Notes: generated from the sequence alone by a model not told the origin. A stretch of 64,000 nucleotides of DNA from Pseudomonas sp. LP_7_YM (GCF_004364435.1 NZ_SOCT01000001.1:682001-746000); one strand, 5' to 3'; positions 53,096 to 62,990 are shown, counted from the first letter of the stretch. Translations and numbers: made by a program.

Positions 53096-54496
53096 GTGCC
53101 CAAGCAGTTGCACGTCAACCTGTTCGAAATGAATTGCGTCAGCCACATCGTCCACGGCCTGTGGGTGCACCCGGAGAACAACCGGCATCGCTTCAACGAT
53201 CTGGATTACTGGACCGAGCTTGCCCAGTTATTGGAATACGGCACCTTCGACGGGGTGTTTCTCGCCGATGTCATCGGCACCTATGATCAGTTTCGCGACG
53301 GGCCCGAGACGGCCCTGCGCGAAGGCATGCAGATCCCCAGCAACGACCCGCTGCTGGTGATTCCGGCGATGGCGGCGGTCACCAAAAACCTGGGTTTCGG
53401 CGCGACGTTTTCTACGACCTACGAGCCGCCCTTCGCCTTTGCCCGGCGCATGAGCACCCTCGATCATCTGACCAAGGGCCGGGTGGGCTGGAACATCGTC
53501 ACCTCGTATTTACCCAACGCGGCGCGCAACTTCGGGCATGACACCGAAGTCGTTCACGATCATCGCTATGAGATCGCCGATGAATACCTGGACGTGCTGT
53601 ACAAGCTGTGGGAAGGCTCGTGGGACGACGATGCGGTGATTCAGGACCGTGATCGGCGGATCTACACCGATCCGGCCAAGGTGCGTTATATCGATCACGT
53701 CGGCGAGCACTTCAAGGTCGCCGGTCCGCACCTGTGCCAGCCATCGCGGCAACGGACACCGGTGCTGTTTCAGGCCACCGGCTCGCCGGCCGGTATCGAA
53801 TTCGCCGGACGCCACGCCGAGGTGGTCTTTACCGGAGGAATGGACACTGCAGCGGTGCGGGCCAATATTCAGGCCATGCGGCAGAAAGCGATTGCTCATG
53901 AACGCGACCCGGCAGGTCTGAAATTTATCGTCATGGCCGGGGTGATCGTCGGCCGCACGGATGAGGAGGTCAGCAACAAGCTCGACAGCTACCGCAGACT
54001 GATGAGCGTCGAGGCGTCGCTGGCGCATGCGCAGGTGGCAGTGGATCTCACGGCATACCCGCCAGAGCTGTTGATCAGCGACTTGATCGAACGTCAGGTC
54101 AAGGGCTGGCAGAGCTTGATGCGCTTTAAAGCCGAGGCTTCGGTGGGATCGGTACTGGCGCAATTGGAGGGTTTCAACCGCGAACGTTTCTTCGTTGCGG
54201 GCACGCCGAGCGTGGTGGTCGATGAGATCGAACGCTGGCTGGACGTGGACGGTATCGATGGCATCAACCTGCGGCAGTACCTGTCGTTCGAAACTGCGCG
54301 GGATTTCATTGAGCTGGTGATTCCCGAACTTCGTCGACGCGGGCGCTTCCGAGAGTTCTATAACGACGGCGAAACCCTGCGCGAGCGACTGTTCGGAGCG
54401 GGCCGATCGCGGTTGCCGAGCGACCATTACGGCGCTCGCTACCGTGACCCGGCTGTGCTGCGCACGCTGGCCAAGCCGCTGAGGTTCCCGACGTGA
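53096..54496 (+). CDS. Luciferase-like flavin monooxygenase (NtaA/SnaA/DszA type)
   Basis: A 466-residue FMNH2-dependent monooxygenase: HIVHGLWVHPENNRHRFNDL, DGVFLADVIGTYDQ, the SLDH-type STLDHLTKGRVGWNIVTS and VLFQATGSPAGIEFAGRHAE. It would cleave C-S or C-N bonds of organosulfur or chelate compounds using reduced flavin from a separate reductase. GTG 53096 is chosen with AAAGGAG 8 bases before; GTG 53087 lies in that site. It follows the ABC-tail remnant directly. Confidence 0.88.
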   Translation: MPKQLHVNLFEMNCVSHIVHGLWVHPENNRHRFNDLDYWTELAQLLEYGTFDGVFLADVIGTYDQFRDGPETALREGMQIPSNDPLLVIPAMAAVTKNLGFGATFSTTYEPPFAFARRMSTLDHLTKGRVGWNIVTSYLPNAARNFGHDTEVVHDHRYEIADEYLDVLYKLWEGSWDDDAVIQDRDRRIYTDPAKVRYIDHVGEHFKVAGPHLCQPSRQRTPVLFQATGSPAGIEFAGRHAEVVFTGGMDTAAVRANIQAMRQKAIAHERDPAGLKFIVMAGVIVGRTDEEVSNKLDSYRRLMSVEASLAHAQVAVDLTAYPPELLISDLIERQVKGWQSLMRFKAEASVGSVLAQLEGFNRERFFVAGTPSVVVDEIERWLDVDGIDGINLRQYLSFETARDFIELVIPELRRRGRFREFYNDGETLRERLFGAGRSRLPSDHYGARYRDPAVLRTLAKPLRFPT

Positions 54497-54848
54497 CCCA
54501 GCCCCCATTTGAGCCAGGCGATATCAGGATCAGACCTGCCCAGGTCGAGGACGCAGGGCAACTGGCCGACATTCATTTAAGGACGTGGCAGGCGGCCTAT
54601 CGGGATCTGTTGTCTGCGCACTGTCTTTGCGGCTTGAACGCAACGGTGGAGCGCGCGCCGCTGCCCTCGGCGAGGCCATTGCCATGCGCAAGATGTCGGT
54701 TTACGTCGCTGAGCAGAGAGGGCGGTCGGTGGCTTGGGCTCTGCGTGACCTGACCGGTTATGACGGCAGCCAATCGTGCTGTTGCTTGCCCATCTGTTGG
54801 CTACCCAACAGTGACCACACAGATTGTCGCCTTCACCACCTCGCATAA
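54493..54848 (+). pseudogene. GNAT acetyltransferase remnant
   Basis: The first frame (GTG 54493, overlapping the previous stop) reads IRIRPAQVEDAGQLADIHLR and TWQAAYRDLLSAHCL, a GNAT N-terminus, then loses sense. A second frame carries on with LGEAIAMRKMSVYVAEQRGR and SVAWALRD. The acetyl-CoA loop and C-terminus are missing. At least one frameshift and one deletion are needed to explain it. Confidence 0.6.
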
Positions 54849-54881
54849 CGCCGGCACCCGCGTATTTGCTGGCCGAAAATC

Positions 54882-54897
54882 CGGCATGGCTTGTGCA
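54882..54897 (+). promoter_or_regulatory. Sigma-54 promoter of the ABC importer operon
   Basis: CGGCATGGCTTGTGCA keeps GG, CA-G and TGCA at the -24/-12 spacing. Transcription would begin about 24 bases before the ATG at 54933. It agrees with control by SfnR. Confidence 0.6.
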
Positions 54898-54932
54898 ATA
54901 ACCCTGTTCCCGGACAAAAGGCATCAGGACCC

Positions 54933-56618
54933 ATGCGAGCGCGCGCCCCTTATCTGCGACTTCCCTGCACACGATCCCGGTCGTTGCTCAGGCACACCCC
55001 CATCTTCGGTATCGCTGCGCTGTGCGGCGTGTTGATTGGCTGCGGACAGGGTACGTCGACCGTTGCCCGCAGCGACAAACCGGTCAGCGGCGGTACGCTG
55101 GTGTACGCCACCGACCGCGAGCCCACGTGTCTGGACCCTCACGTCGCCGGTGACATGCCTCAGGTGTTCATCGGGCAACAGTACCTCGACTCACTGGTGT
55201 CGATGGACGCCGACGGGCGTATCGGCCCCTGGCTCGCCAAAAGCTGGGAGGTGTCCAATGATGGGTTGACCTACACCTTCCACCTGCGCAACGACGTGCA
55301 CTTCACCGACGGCACGCCGTTCAATGCGATGGCGGTCAAGGCCAACCTCGACCACATGGCCAACCCGAAAACCCAGTCCAGCACGGCAGGCGGCTATATC
55401 CGTCAGTACCGCAGTACGGACGTGATCGATAACGACACCGCCGTGGTGCACCTGGCCACGCCCTATGCAGCGTTTCTCGAAGTTCTGGCCCAAGGGTTTC
55501 TCGGGATCGAGTCGCCAACGGCGCTGCAACGTTCACGCGACGTCAACTGCGAAAGCCCGGTAGGCAGCGGACCGTTCAAGGTCGTGCGCTGGGACCGGCA
55601 GAGCCAGGTCGAGCTGGTGCGCAACCCCGATTACAACTGGGCGCCGCCCACCGCCAAACACCAGGGGCCAGCATGGCTGGACCGCGTGGTCTGGAAATTC
55701 ATTCAGGAACCCTCGGTGCGTTTCGCCTCGCTGCAGGCCGCAGAGGTCGATGTGATCGAGGCGCTGCCGCCGGAATCCCATGAAGCTGCGCGGCGCAATC
55801 CTGATCTGCAACTGATCATCGCCCAGCGTCCGGGTAACCCCACCAATGGCACCCTGAACATTACCCGCGAGCCTTTTAACGACCTGAAAGTCCGGGAAGC
55901 CTTCGTTCGCAGTGCCGATATCGAAGGGGCATTGAAGAGCGTGTATTTCAACGAGTTTCCCCGCGCCGGTGGCCCCTTGAGCTCGGCCACGCGCTTCTAC
56001 AGCCCGGACTTCCAGCATGCCCAGGATTACGACCCGGCCAAGGCCGCGCAGTTGCTGGATCAGGCGGGCTGGACCCAGCGCAACAGCGAAGGCTACCGGA
56101 TCAGAAATGGCAGACGCCTGCAAGTCCATGTAGTGATGGGCAACCGCACGCCGCCTTCGGAATACACCCTCTGGGAGCAGGTCCAGGCCACCACCCGCCA
56201 GGCCGGTTTCGAGGTGATCATCGACCAGATGAGCGACGTACAGGCCACCAAGCGTCAGGCTGATTGGGACTACGACATCCGTTTGGGCTACTGGAACACC
56301 AACACCGCTGACGTGCTGCGGATCATCTTCGGCAGTGAATTCATTCGTCCAGCGGGCGTAGGCGGTTACCACCAGAACACCGCAGGTTTCAGCGACCCAA
56401 AATTCGACGGGATTATTCAACAAGCCCTGACTACACAGGATGCCGAGCAGCGTCGCGCGCTGTATTACCAAGCCCAGCAAATCGCCTCCAGTCAATACCT
56501 GGAACTTACGACCTATCCACAGAGCACGCGCCTGGGCATCTACAAGACTACGCAGGGCGTGCGTCTGGAGCCTTCTCTGGCAGTGACTTACCTCTATGAC
56601 GCATGGGTGAACAAATGA
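54933..56618 (+). CDS. ABC importer substrate-binding lipoprotein (SBP_bac_5)
   Basis: A 561-residue periplasmic binding protein. The leader ends in a lipobox (GVLIGCGQG), so it is membrane-anchored. It shows GGTLVYATDREPTCLDPHVA, YTFHLRNDVHFTDGTPFNA, SPVGSGPFKVVRW and the C-terminal LDQAGWTQRNSEGYR of dipeptide/nickel-type binding proteins. ATG 54933 has AGGA upstream. It heads an operon of four overlapping transporter genes. Ligand is probably an organosulfur compound rather than a peptide, judged from the oxygenase neighbours. Confidence 0.9.
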   Translation: MRARAPYLRLPCTRSRSLLRHTPIFGIAALCGVLIGCGQGTSTVARSDKPVSGGTLVYATDREPTCLDPHVAGDMPQVFIGQQYLDSLVSMDADGRIGPWLAKSWEVSNDGLTYTFHLRNDVHFTDGTPFNAMAVKANLDHMANPKTQSSTAGGYIRQYRSTDVIDNDTAVVHLATPYAAFLEVLAQGFLGIESPTALQRSRDVNCESPVGSGPFKVVRWDRQSQVELVRNPDYNWAPPTAKHQGPAWLDRVVWKFIQEPSVRFASLQAAEVDVIEALPPESHEAARRNPDLQLIIAQRPGNPTNGTLNITREPFNDLKVREAFVRSADIEGALKSVYFNEFPRAGGPLSSATRFYSPDFQHAQDYDPAKAAQLLDQAGWTQRNSEGYRIRNGRRLQVHVVMGNRTPPSEYTLWEQVQATTRQAGFEVIIDQMSDVQATKRQADWDYDIRLGYWNTNTADVLRIIFGSEFIRPAGVGGYHQNTAGFSDPKFDGIIQQALTTQDAEQRRALYYQAQQIASSQYLELTTYPQSTRLGIYKTTQGVRLEPSLAVTYLYDAWVNK

Positions 56619-57607
56619 CGAGTGCAGCGTTGAGCAATGAGCCGGGCAAACCACGTCGTGAACGCTTGCACCGACTGGGGCGCCGCGCCTTATGGCGGCT
56701 GGCGGGCGGGATACTGGTGCTGTGGGCGGTCGCTACCCTGACGTTCTTCGCGCTGCGGCTGATGCCCGGCGATCCGGTGCAGGCGATCCTTGGTGGGCCG
56801 AGCGGCAACCCGACGCCTGAAACCATCGCCGAAGCCAGGCGTGAATACGGTCTGGACAAGCCACTGGCGGTGCAATACGCGCTGTACCTGGGGCGTCTGG
56901 TGCAAGGTGATCTGGGCGTTTCCTATTCCCAGCACTTACCGGTGACCCGCGTACTCGCCGAACAATCCTGGCCCACCCTGGAACTGACGTTTTCCTCGCT
57001 GGCCTTGGCCTGGTTGCTGGTTCTGGCACTCACGGTGCTGACGGCCGGGCGCCATCGCTGGGTCGGTCGCCTGGCATCGCTGGCGGAAACCCTGTGCGCT
57101 GCGCTGCCGCATTTCTGGCTGGGGATTGTGTTGCTGGCGGTGTTCGCCTTCGGCCTGCGGTTATTTCCTCCCGCAGGCAGCGATGGCTGGCGCACGCTGG
57201 TGCTGCCGTCGTTCGCCCTGGCGATTCCACTGGCGGGTTTCATCGCCCAGGTCACTCGCGAATCACTGGACCTGACCCTTGACCAACCGTTCGTACTCAC
57301 CGCCAGAACCCGTGGTCTGAGCGACTTCAAAGTACGTTTCAAACATGCACTGCGTCATGCGGTGCTGCCGGGTATCTCGTTGTCGGGTTGGGCCATCGGC
57401 GCGCTGATCAGCGGCGCGGTGGTGATCGAAGTGATCTTTTCCCGCAAGGGCCTGGGCCGTCAGCTGTATCAGGCGGTACAGGCCCAGGACCTGCCATTGA
57501 CCATTGGCATCAGCCTGGTAGTGGCTGCCGGTTATGTCCTGGCCAACATCCTTGTCGACCTGCTGTATCAGTGGGTCGACCCTCGTCAACAGGGGAATGC
57601 GCAATGA
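56615..57607 (+). CDS. ABC importer permease (DppB type)
   Basis: A 330-residue inner-membrane permease with about six segments and the family N-terminus (VATLTFFALRLMPGDPVQAILGGP). A coupling-helix region follows RTRGLSDFKVRFKHALRHAVLP. ATG 56615 overlaps the binding-protein stop (ATGA). It pairs with the next permease to form the channel. Confidence 0.9.
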   Translation: MTSAALSNEPGKPRRERLHRLGRRALWRLAGGILVLWAVATLTFFALRLMPGDPVQAILGGPSGNPTPETIAEARREYGLDKPLAVQYALYLGRLVQGDLGVSYSQHLPVTRVLAEQSWPTLELTFSSLALAWLLVLALTVLTAGRHRWVGRLASLAETLCAALPHFWLGIVLLAVFAFGLRLFPPAGSDGWRTLVLPSFALAIPLAGFIAQVTRESLDLTLDQPFVLTARTRGLSDFKVRFKHALRHAVLPGISLSGWAIGALISGAVVIEVIFSRKGLGRQLYQAVQAQDLPLTIGISLVVAAGYVLANILVDLLYQWVDPRQQGNAQ

Positions 57608-58467
57608 GTGATTTGACCCTTGAGGCGCCATTGCCCACGATCCGGCTGCAAAAGACCTCGCGCACATTGAGGCCGGGCCCTTTGCTGGCCATGACCTTTT
57701 TGCTGCTGGTGATCGTTGCGGCGCTGGTGCCGCAACTGTTCGCCCACAGCGACCCACTGGCGATTGTTCCGCGCGATGCCTTTCATCCGCCTAGCTGGAC
57801 GCATTGGTTCGGCACCGATCAGTCTGGCCGCGACATCTTCTCCCGGGTCATCTACGGCACCCGACAGTCGCTGTTCATCGGCCTGGCAGCGACGACGATT
57901 GCCATGAGCATCGCCATCGTGCTCGGCCTGCTCAGTGGCCTGGGCGGGGCTCGAATCGACCGTGGCATCGGTTGGTTGCTCGAAGTGCTGTTTGCCTTCC
58001 CGAGCCTGGTCCTGGCGCTGCTGTTCGTGGCGATCTTTGGCAGCGGCATAGGCCCGTTGATCATCGCCACGGGGCTTGGCGGTGCACCGGGCTATGCACG
58101 GATGGTGCGCGGCCAGGTGCTGGCTGTGCGCAACTCGGGCTATATCGAGTCGGCCAAAGCGTTAGGGCATCGGCCGCTGCGCATCATCACCCGCCAGTTG
58201 CTGCCCAATGCCATGCGCCCGCTGATCGTGACCCTGACCATGGGCGTCGGCCAGGCCATCGTCTGGGCCTCGGCCTTGAGCTTCCTCGGGTTGGGCGCGC
58301 GCCCCCCGGCACCGGAGTGGGGAACCATGCTGTCCATGGGCCGTGACTTCATCGCCAATGCCTGGTGGCTGACGTTCTTTCCGGGCCTGTTCATCGTCCT
58401 GACCACGCTGTCGACCACCGTCGCTGGTCGTTACCTGCAACAACGTCTGGAGGGGCGCCTGTCATGA
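57604..58467 (+). CDS. ABC importer permease (DppC type)
   Basis: A 287-residue permease. It has the DppC-type start (LLAMTFLLLVIVAALVPQLF), HWFGTDQSGRDIFSRVIYG, and the EAA-like loop YIESAKALGHRPLRIITRQLLPN. It overlaps the previous gene's stop and the next gene's start by 4 bases each, showing tight coupling. Confidence 0.9.
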   Translation: MSDLTLEAPLPTIRLQKTSRTLRPGPLLAMTFLLLVIVAALVPQLFAHSDPLAIVPRDAFHPPSWTHWFGTDQSGRDIFSRVIYGTRQSLFIGLAATTIAMSIAIVLGLLSGLGGARIDRGIGWLLEVLFAFPSLVLALLFVAIFGSGIGPLIIATGLGGAPGYARMVRGQVLAVRNSGYIESAKALGHRPLRIITRQLLPNAMRPLIVTLTMGVGQAIVWASALSFLGLGARPPAPEWGTMLSMGRDFIANAWWLTFFPGLFIVLTTLSTTVAGRYLQQRLEGRLS

Positions 58468-60179
58468 GCCAGGAGAAACGTTTGATCGTCGAGGGCTTGT
58501 CCATCGAGTTCGGCGGGCAGTCGGTGGTGCGCAATCTGTCGTTCACCCTGGAACCGGGCAAAACCCTGGCACTGGTCGGCGAATCGGGATCAGGCAAGAG
58601 CGTGACCGCACGCAGCCTGATTGGCCTGGCAGGCGAGGGCGCACGGGTCACGGCACGTCGCCTGAGTTATGCCGGGCAGGATCTGCTGAGCCTGTCGGAG
58701 CGTGGCTGGCGCGACCTGCGCGGCAAGGACATCGGTTTCGTGCTGCAGGACGCACTGGTGTCACTTGACCCGCTGCGCCCGGTAGGCAAGGAAATCCTCG
58801 AAGTGCTGCAAACCCACCGCTGGGGCGACCGTCGCAGCCGTGGCGAACGCGTCATCGAGCTGCTGGAAACAGTCGGGGTTCCCGAACCCCGGTTGCGTGC
58901 CAGACAGCGACCGGATCAGTTATCCGGCGGCCTGCGGCAACGGGCCCTGATCGCCAGCGCCTTGGCCTTGAACCCGGGCCTGGTGATCGCCGACGAGCCA
59001 ACGACTGCGCTCGACGCCACGGTTCAGGCGCAGATTCTCGACGTCTTGCAGCAGATCAAGGCCCGAGGCGATTCACTGCTGATCATCAGCCATGACCTTG
59101 CCGTGGTGGCGCAACTGGCGGACGAGGTGCTGGTGCTGCGGCATGGCGAAGTCGTCGAGCAGGGGCCGATGGAGCAGGTCTTGCGCAACCCTCGGCATGC
59201 CTACACGCGCTCGTTACTCGATGCGGTGCCCGCCGAACATGCGCCAGGCACGCGGCTATCCCGGGAACACGGCGCCGCTCCCGCGCAGCCGCGAGCCGGT
59301 GCCGACTCCCCGGTATTGCTGACCGCCAACGGCCTGGGCAAACGCTACGTCGGGCCTGACCAGCAAGTCCGTCAGGTGGTCGATGGGGTCAGCTTCGAGC
59401 TTCGCGCCGGGCGTACGCTCGGCATCGTCGGTGAGTCAGGCTGCGGCAAGACCACCGTGGCGCGGATTGCGCTGGGCTTGCTTGAACCCGACGCCGGTCA
59501 CGTGCAGTTTTTGCACCTGCCGTGGGCGGCCGCCGGGAGTCACCGGGTCGAGGAGCAGAGTCGTCGGCGGCATCGTCGTGACATCAGCGTGATTTACCAG
59601 GATCCGCTCAGCTCGTTCGATCCGCGCTGGAGCGTCGGGCAGATACTCGCCGATGCGCTGGACGTTGCCGGTATCCCGTTCGAGCAGCAACGCCCGCGCA
59701 TCGCGCAACTGCTGCATCAGGTGCGCCTTCCCGCCGAGCTGTCGAGCCGTCGCCCCTTGCAGCTGTCCGGAGGTCAGCGTCAGCGTGTGGCGATTGCCCG
59801 CGCCATTGCCAGCAACCCTAAAGTGATTATTTGCGATGAGCCGGTGTCGGCCCTCGACGTTTCGGTGCAGGCCCAGGTGCTGGATCTGCTGGCGGACCTG
59901 CAGGCCTCGCTGGGGCTGGCGTATCTGTTCATCTCCCACGACCTCGGGGTGATCCGCCACGTCAGCGACGAGGTGCTGGTGATGCGCCACGGCAAGGTCG
60001 TTGAATACGCGCCGGTGGAAACCCTCTTCGAAAACCCGCAGCACGAATACACCCGACGTTTGCTGGGCGCGGTCCCGCGTCTGCCCGGCGCAGGAAGCAA
60101 GCTGGTGGTGCCGCCTTTGGAGCCGGAAAGCGCCGTACTGCTTTTTGATGAATCCCGGCTATGGAAAATCGCCATTTGA
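58464..60179 (+). CDS. ABC importer ATPase with two fused nucleotide-binding domains
   Basis: A 571-residue protein joining DppD-like and DppF-like ATPases. Domain 1 (about 1-270) has Walker A GESGSGKS, signature LSGGLRQR and Walker B VIADEP. Domain 2 (about 315-565) has [16 protein letters not shown] and IICDEP. Each ends with the oligopeptide-type tail ([24 protein letters not shown]). The fusion supplies both ATP sites for the two permeases. Start ATG overlaps the permease stop. Confidence 0.92.
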   Translation: MSQEKRLIVEGLSIEFGGQSVVRNLSFTLEPGKTLALVGESGSGKSVTARSLIGLAGEGARVTARRLSYAGQDLLSLSERGWRDLRGKDIGFVLQDALVSLDPLRPVGKEILEVLQTHRWGDRRSRGERVIELLETVGVPEPRLRARQRPDQLSGGLRQRALIASALALNPGLVIADEPTTALDATVQAQILDVLQQIKARGDSLLIISHDLAVVAQLADEVLVLRHGEVVEQGPMEQVLRNPRHAYTRSLLDAVPAEHAPGTRLSREHGAAPAQPRAGADSPVLLTANGLGKRYVGPDQQVRQVVDGVSFELRAGRTLGIVGESGCGKTTVARIALGLLEPDAGHVQFLHLPWAAAGSHRVEEQSRRRHRRDISVIYQDPLSSFDPRWSVGQILADALDVAGIPFEQQRPRIAQLLHQVRLPAELSSRRPLQLSGGQRQRVAIARAIASNPKVIICDEPVSALDVSVQAQVLDLLADLQASLGLAYLFISHDLGVIRHVSDEVLVMRHGKVVEYAPVETLFENPQHEYTRRLLGAVPRLPGAGSKLVVPPLEPESAVLLFDESRLWKIAI

Positions 60180-60205
60180 GTTCGCATTCAGAACAAGGAA
60201 CCGCC

Positions 60206-61414
60206 ATGAGTACGTTGTCTGCTGTCGTCACCCCCGAAGTTGTCACCGTTGAACAACTCAACGCCCGTCTGGACCGGTTGCTCCCGGCCATCGCCGCCGG
60301 TGCAGCGCAGCGTGAGCGGGATCGGCAATTGCCCTATGACGCCGTGGCGCAGATCGCCAGCGCCGGGCTGTTCACCACACGTATCCCGACTCGTTTCGGC
60401 GGCGCCGGTGGTTCGGTCAAGGAGGTGATCGGGCTGCTGATCCGCATTGCCTCGGCCGATTCCAACGTAGCCCAGGCACTGCGCCCCGGTTTCGGCTTCA
60501 TCGAGGGGCTGCTTGCCTCTCAAGCGCAGGACGCCGAAGCCGAACGCGAGCGCTGGTTCGCGCGCTATCTGCAAGGTGCTGTGGTGGGCAACGCCGGCTG
60601 GGAAATCGGCGGGGCCAATGGCTCGATCAGCGCCCGTATCGTGCGTGACGGCGAGCACTACCGGGCGACCGGGAGCAAGTACTACAGCACCGGTTCGCTG
60701 TATGCCGATTGGGTGAGTGCAGTGGCGCTGGACGAGAACGATCAGCCGGTTTCGTTCATTCTGCCCCGCGACCGAAAGGGCCTGGAATTGCTGGACGATT
60801 TTGACGCCATGGGCCAACGCTTGACGGCCAGCGGCACGACACACCTGCATGACGTTCTGGTGCATGCCGATGAGATCCGCACCCGCACCGTGGAGGAGGG
60901 CAAGCGCACGATCGTCACACCGTTTCTGCAAGTGTTCCTCGCCGCGGTCAACGCCGGTATTGCCCGCAACGCGCTGAACGACGCGGTTGCTTTCGCCAAC
61001 CAGTTCGCGCGACCGATCAAGCACAGTACGGCTGCACGCTCTGTGGACGACCCCTACGTAGAACTGAGTGTTGGCGATATCTCGGCCCGCGCCTTTACGG
61101 CCGAAGCGGTGGTACTGCATGCAGCCGCATCGATCGACCGGGCGTGGGCCAGCGAACTGGATCCGGTGGCGGTGGACCAGGCCGCTGTCGATGTGGCTCA
61201 GGCGCAATACATCGCCGCCGAGTCAGCACTGAAAGCGGCGGAGCGGGTATTCGATGTGGGCGGGGCGTCCACTACCGGGCGCGCACATAACCTGGATCGT
61301 CACTGGCGCAACGCCCGAACCGTGTCCAATCACAACCCCCGCCAATGGAAAGCCGCAGCGGTAGGCGCCTGGCAGCTCAAAGGCACGCCGCCGCCGACGT
61401 CCGGGTTGTTTTGA
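60206..61414 (+). CDS. SfnB/DszC-like acyl-CoA-dehydrogenase-fold flavoprotein
   Basis: A 402-residue paralogue of the protein at 51126 (GSKYYSTGSLYADWVSAVAL, QRLTASGTTHLHDVLV, GGASTTGRAHNLDRHWRNARTVSNHNP in pieces). It lies 26 bases after the ATPase gene with AAGGAA before the ATG, so the oxygenase is co-expressed with the importer. Probable FMN-dependent sulfur-compound oxidation in the cytoplasm. Confidence 0.86.
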   Translation: MSTLSAVVTPEVVTVEQLNARLDRLLPAIAAGAAQRERDRQLPYDAVAQIASAGLFTTRIPTRFGGAGGSVKEVIGLLIRIASADSNVAQALRPGFGFIEGLLASQAQDAEAERERWFARYLQGAVVGNAGWEIGGANGSISARIVRDGEHYRATGSKYYSTGSLYADWVSAVALDENDQPVSFILPRDRKGLELLDDFDAMGQRLTASGTTHLHDVLVHADEIRTRTVEEGKRTIVTPFLQVFLAAVNAGIARNALNDAVAFANQFARPIKHSTAARSVDDPYVELSVGDISARAFTAEAVVLHAAASIDRAWASELDPVAVDQAAVDVAQAQYIAAESALKAAERVFDVGGASTTGRAHNLDRHWRNARTVSNHNPRQWKAAAVGAWQLKGTPPPTSGLF

Positions 61415-61454
61415 CGCGGCTTGCTCCACCCGCCGGACTGCCAGGGTTGGCGGG

Positions 61455-61827
61455 GCGTGCATGACATATGTATGCCTACCTGCAACAGCATTCCCATCGT
61501 TTCATCAGCAATGAATTCGCCGGGCGCTGGCCCGTCGGGTGTCCGAAATGGCATTGGGCGTGAACCAGACCCTGAGCATCCTGTTGTTCGATCTCAATCC
61601 GGCGGGCCAGAAAGTCGGACTGGTGGGGGTCTAGGGCTCGGGCAAGTCGACGCTGCTGAGTATGCTGCTGCGCCTGTATGACGTACAGAAAGGCCAGCGT
61701 GTTCATCGACAACATGGAATATGGTTATCAGTCGCGGGTGGGCGAACGCCGTGTCAAGCGCTCGGGCAGGCAATACGCGCAACTGTGGAATCGTCAGTTC
61801 AGCAATGCGCTGGGTGAAGCGGTCTGA
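61455..61827 (+). pseudogene. Collapsed ABC exporter (MsbA-like) remnant
   Basis: Blocks of an exporter are strung together. A transmembrane-domain piece is AYLQQHSHRFISNEFAG, then after a one-base shift LARRVSEMALGVNQTLSILL. Next comes the nucleotide-binding start PAGQKVGLVG, with a TAG in Walker A (GV-stop-GSGKSTLLSMLLRLYD), then the signature region VGERRVKRSGRQ, then a C-terminal-like tail YAQLWNRQFSNALGEAV. Several deletions, a stop and frameshifts make it dead. It is far below the usual 580-600 residues. Confidence 0.72.
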
Positions 61828-61835
61828 CCGGCAAG

Positions 61836-61870
61836 GCTGACGTGCGGTGAAAGGCCCACCGCACGTCAGC
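61836..61870. terminator. Strong hairpin downstream of sfnR
   Basis: Perfect 14-bp inverted repeat GCTGACGTGCGGTG/CACCGCACGTCAGC with a 7-base loop, 11 bases beyond the sfnR stop in its direction. No T-run. It separates convergent units. Confidence 0.55.
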
Positions 61871-61881
61871 GTGTGAAGGGG

Positions 61882-62982
61882 TCAAATCGAGAGGTGCAGG
61901 ACGCGCTCGTCGGCAGAGGGTTTGACCGGGCGGCGCTTGTTGACCTTCAGTTCACCCAGGTTGATCAACAGCGTGCGGGCGACGTTACGACTCAGTCCCA
62001 GCAGCTCGGCGGTGTGCACCTGGTTGTGATGACAGAATTTGTAAGCGGCTCTCAACAGGGTCCGTTCGACGTGCTCATGCAGGTTATCCACCTGTTCTTC
62101 GAACAGTCGGTGCAGCGCCTGATCCAGCAGCCCCATTGCCGATTCGTCCGTTGGCGGATGCTCGTCCGGGCGCTCGATGCGCAGGTTGGACAGGCGCAGG
62201 TCGTCACTCTGAATCACGCCGTCGCGGCAAATCAGCAGCGTGTGATGAATGACGTTTTCCAGCTCGCGAATGTTCCCCGGCCAGCTGTAGGTGGCCAGCT
62301 TGTGCTCGGCTGCCGGACTCAGCCGAACCTCCCCGTAACCCAGCCGTTTGGTGTAACTGGCGATGAAGTAGTGAACCAGTGCAATGATGTCCCCCGGTCG
62401 GTCCCTGAGCGGGCTGAGCTCCAGATTGACCACGTTGAGCCGGTAAAACAAGTCTTCGCGAAAATGCCCTGCATTGATGGCTTTTTCCAGTTGCACGTTG
62501 GTCGCGGCCAGCACCCGGACATTGATCGCAATACTCTTGCGCGAGCCTAGCCTGACCACCTCGCGCTCTTGCAGCACGCGCAGCAACTTCACCTGAATCG
62601 ACATCGGCAGATCACCGATTTCGTCGAGAAACAGCGTTCCGCCGTTGGCTTCCTCGAACCAGCCGGCTTTGGCACTCAGTGCTCCGGTGAACGCACCTTT
62701 TTCGTGGCCGAACAGTTCGGCCTCCACCAATGATTCGGAGAACGCTCCGCAATTGACCGCGACGAAGGCCTGGGTCTTACGCGTGCTCAGATTATGGATG
62801 TGGCGCGCCACCAGTTCCTTGCCAGTGCCGGTTTCACCAATGATGAGCACGCTCGCCTCGCTGGGTGCGACCTGCTGCAGATGCTTGAGCAGGGCTTTGG
62901 ATTTGGGGTCTTCGAACACTTGCGCCGTAGCACGGATCGAGGTGGCCAGGGCGGGCGAGGGCGGTAATGTCAGCAGTTGCAT
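61882..62982 (-). CDS. sfnR: Sigma-54-dependent activator SfnR
   Basis: A 366-residue enhancer-binding protein that begins almost at once with the AAA+ domain: Walker A GETGTGKE (49-56), sigma-54 contact loop GAFTGA (96-101), Walker B GGTLFLDEIGD, arginine-finger region, WPGNIRELEN. A Fis-type helix-turn-helix follows at the C-terminus (HTAELLGLSRNVARTLLINLG). No N-terminal sensor domain is present, as in SfnR of sulfone utilisation, whose activity is set by its own expression under sulfur limitation. The two sigma-54 promoters at 50591 and 54882 are its probable targets. Confidence 0.88.
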   Translation of the reverse strand: MQLLTLPPSPALATSIRATAQVFEDPKSKALLKHLQQVAPSEASVLIIGETGTGKELVARHIHNLSTRKTQAFVAVNCGAFSESLVEAELFGHEKGAFTGALSAKAGWFEEANGGTLFLDEIGDLPMSIQVKLLRVLQEREVVRLGSRKSIAINVRVLAATNVQLEKAINAGHFREDLFYRLNVVNLELSPLRDRPGDIIALVHYFIASYTKRLGYGEVRLSPAAEHKLATYSWPGNIRELENVIHHTLLICRDGVIQSDDLRLSNLRIERPDEHPPTDESAMGLLDQALHRLFEEQVDNLHEHVERTLLRAAYKFCHHNQVHTAELLGLSRNVARTLLINLGELKVNKRRPVKPSADERVLHLSI

Positions 62983-62990
62983 GATGACCC

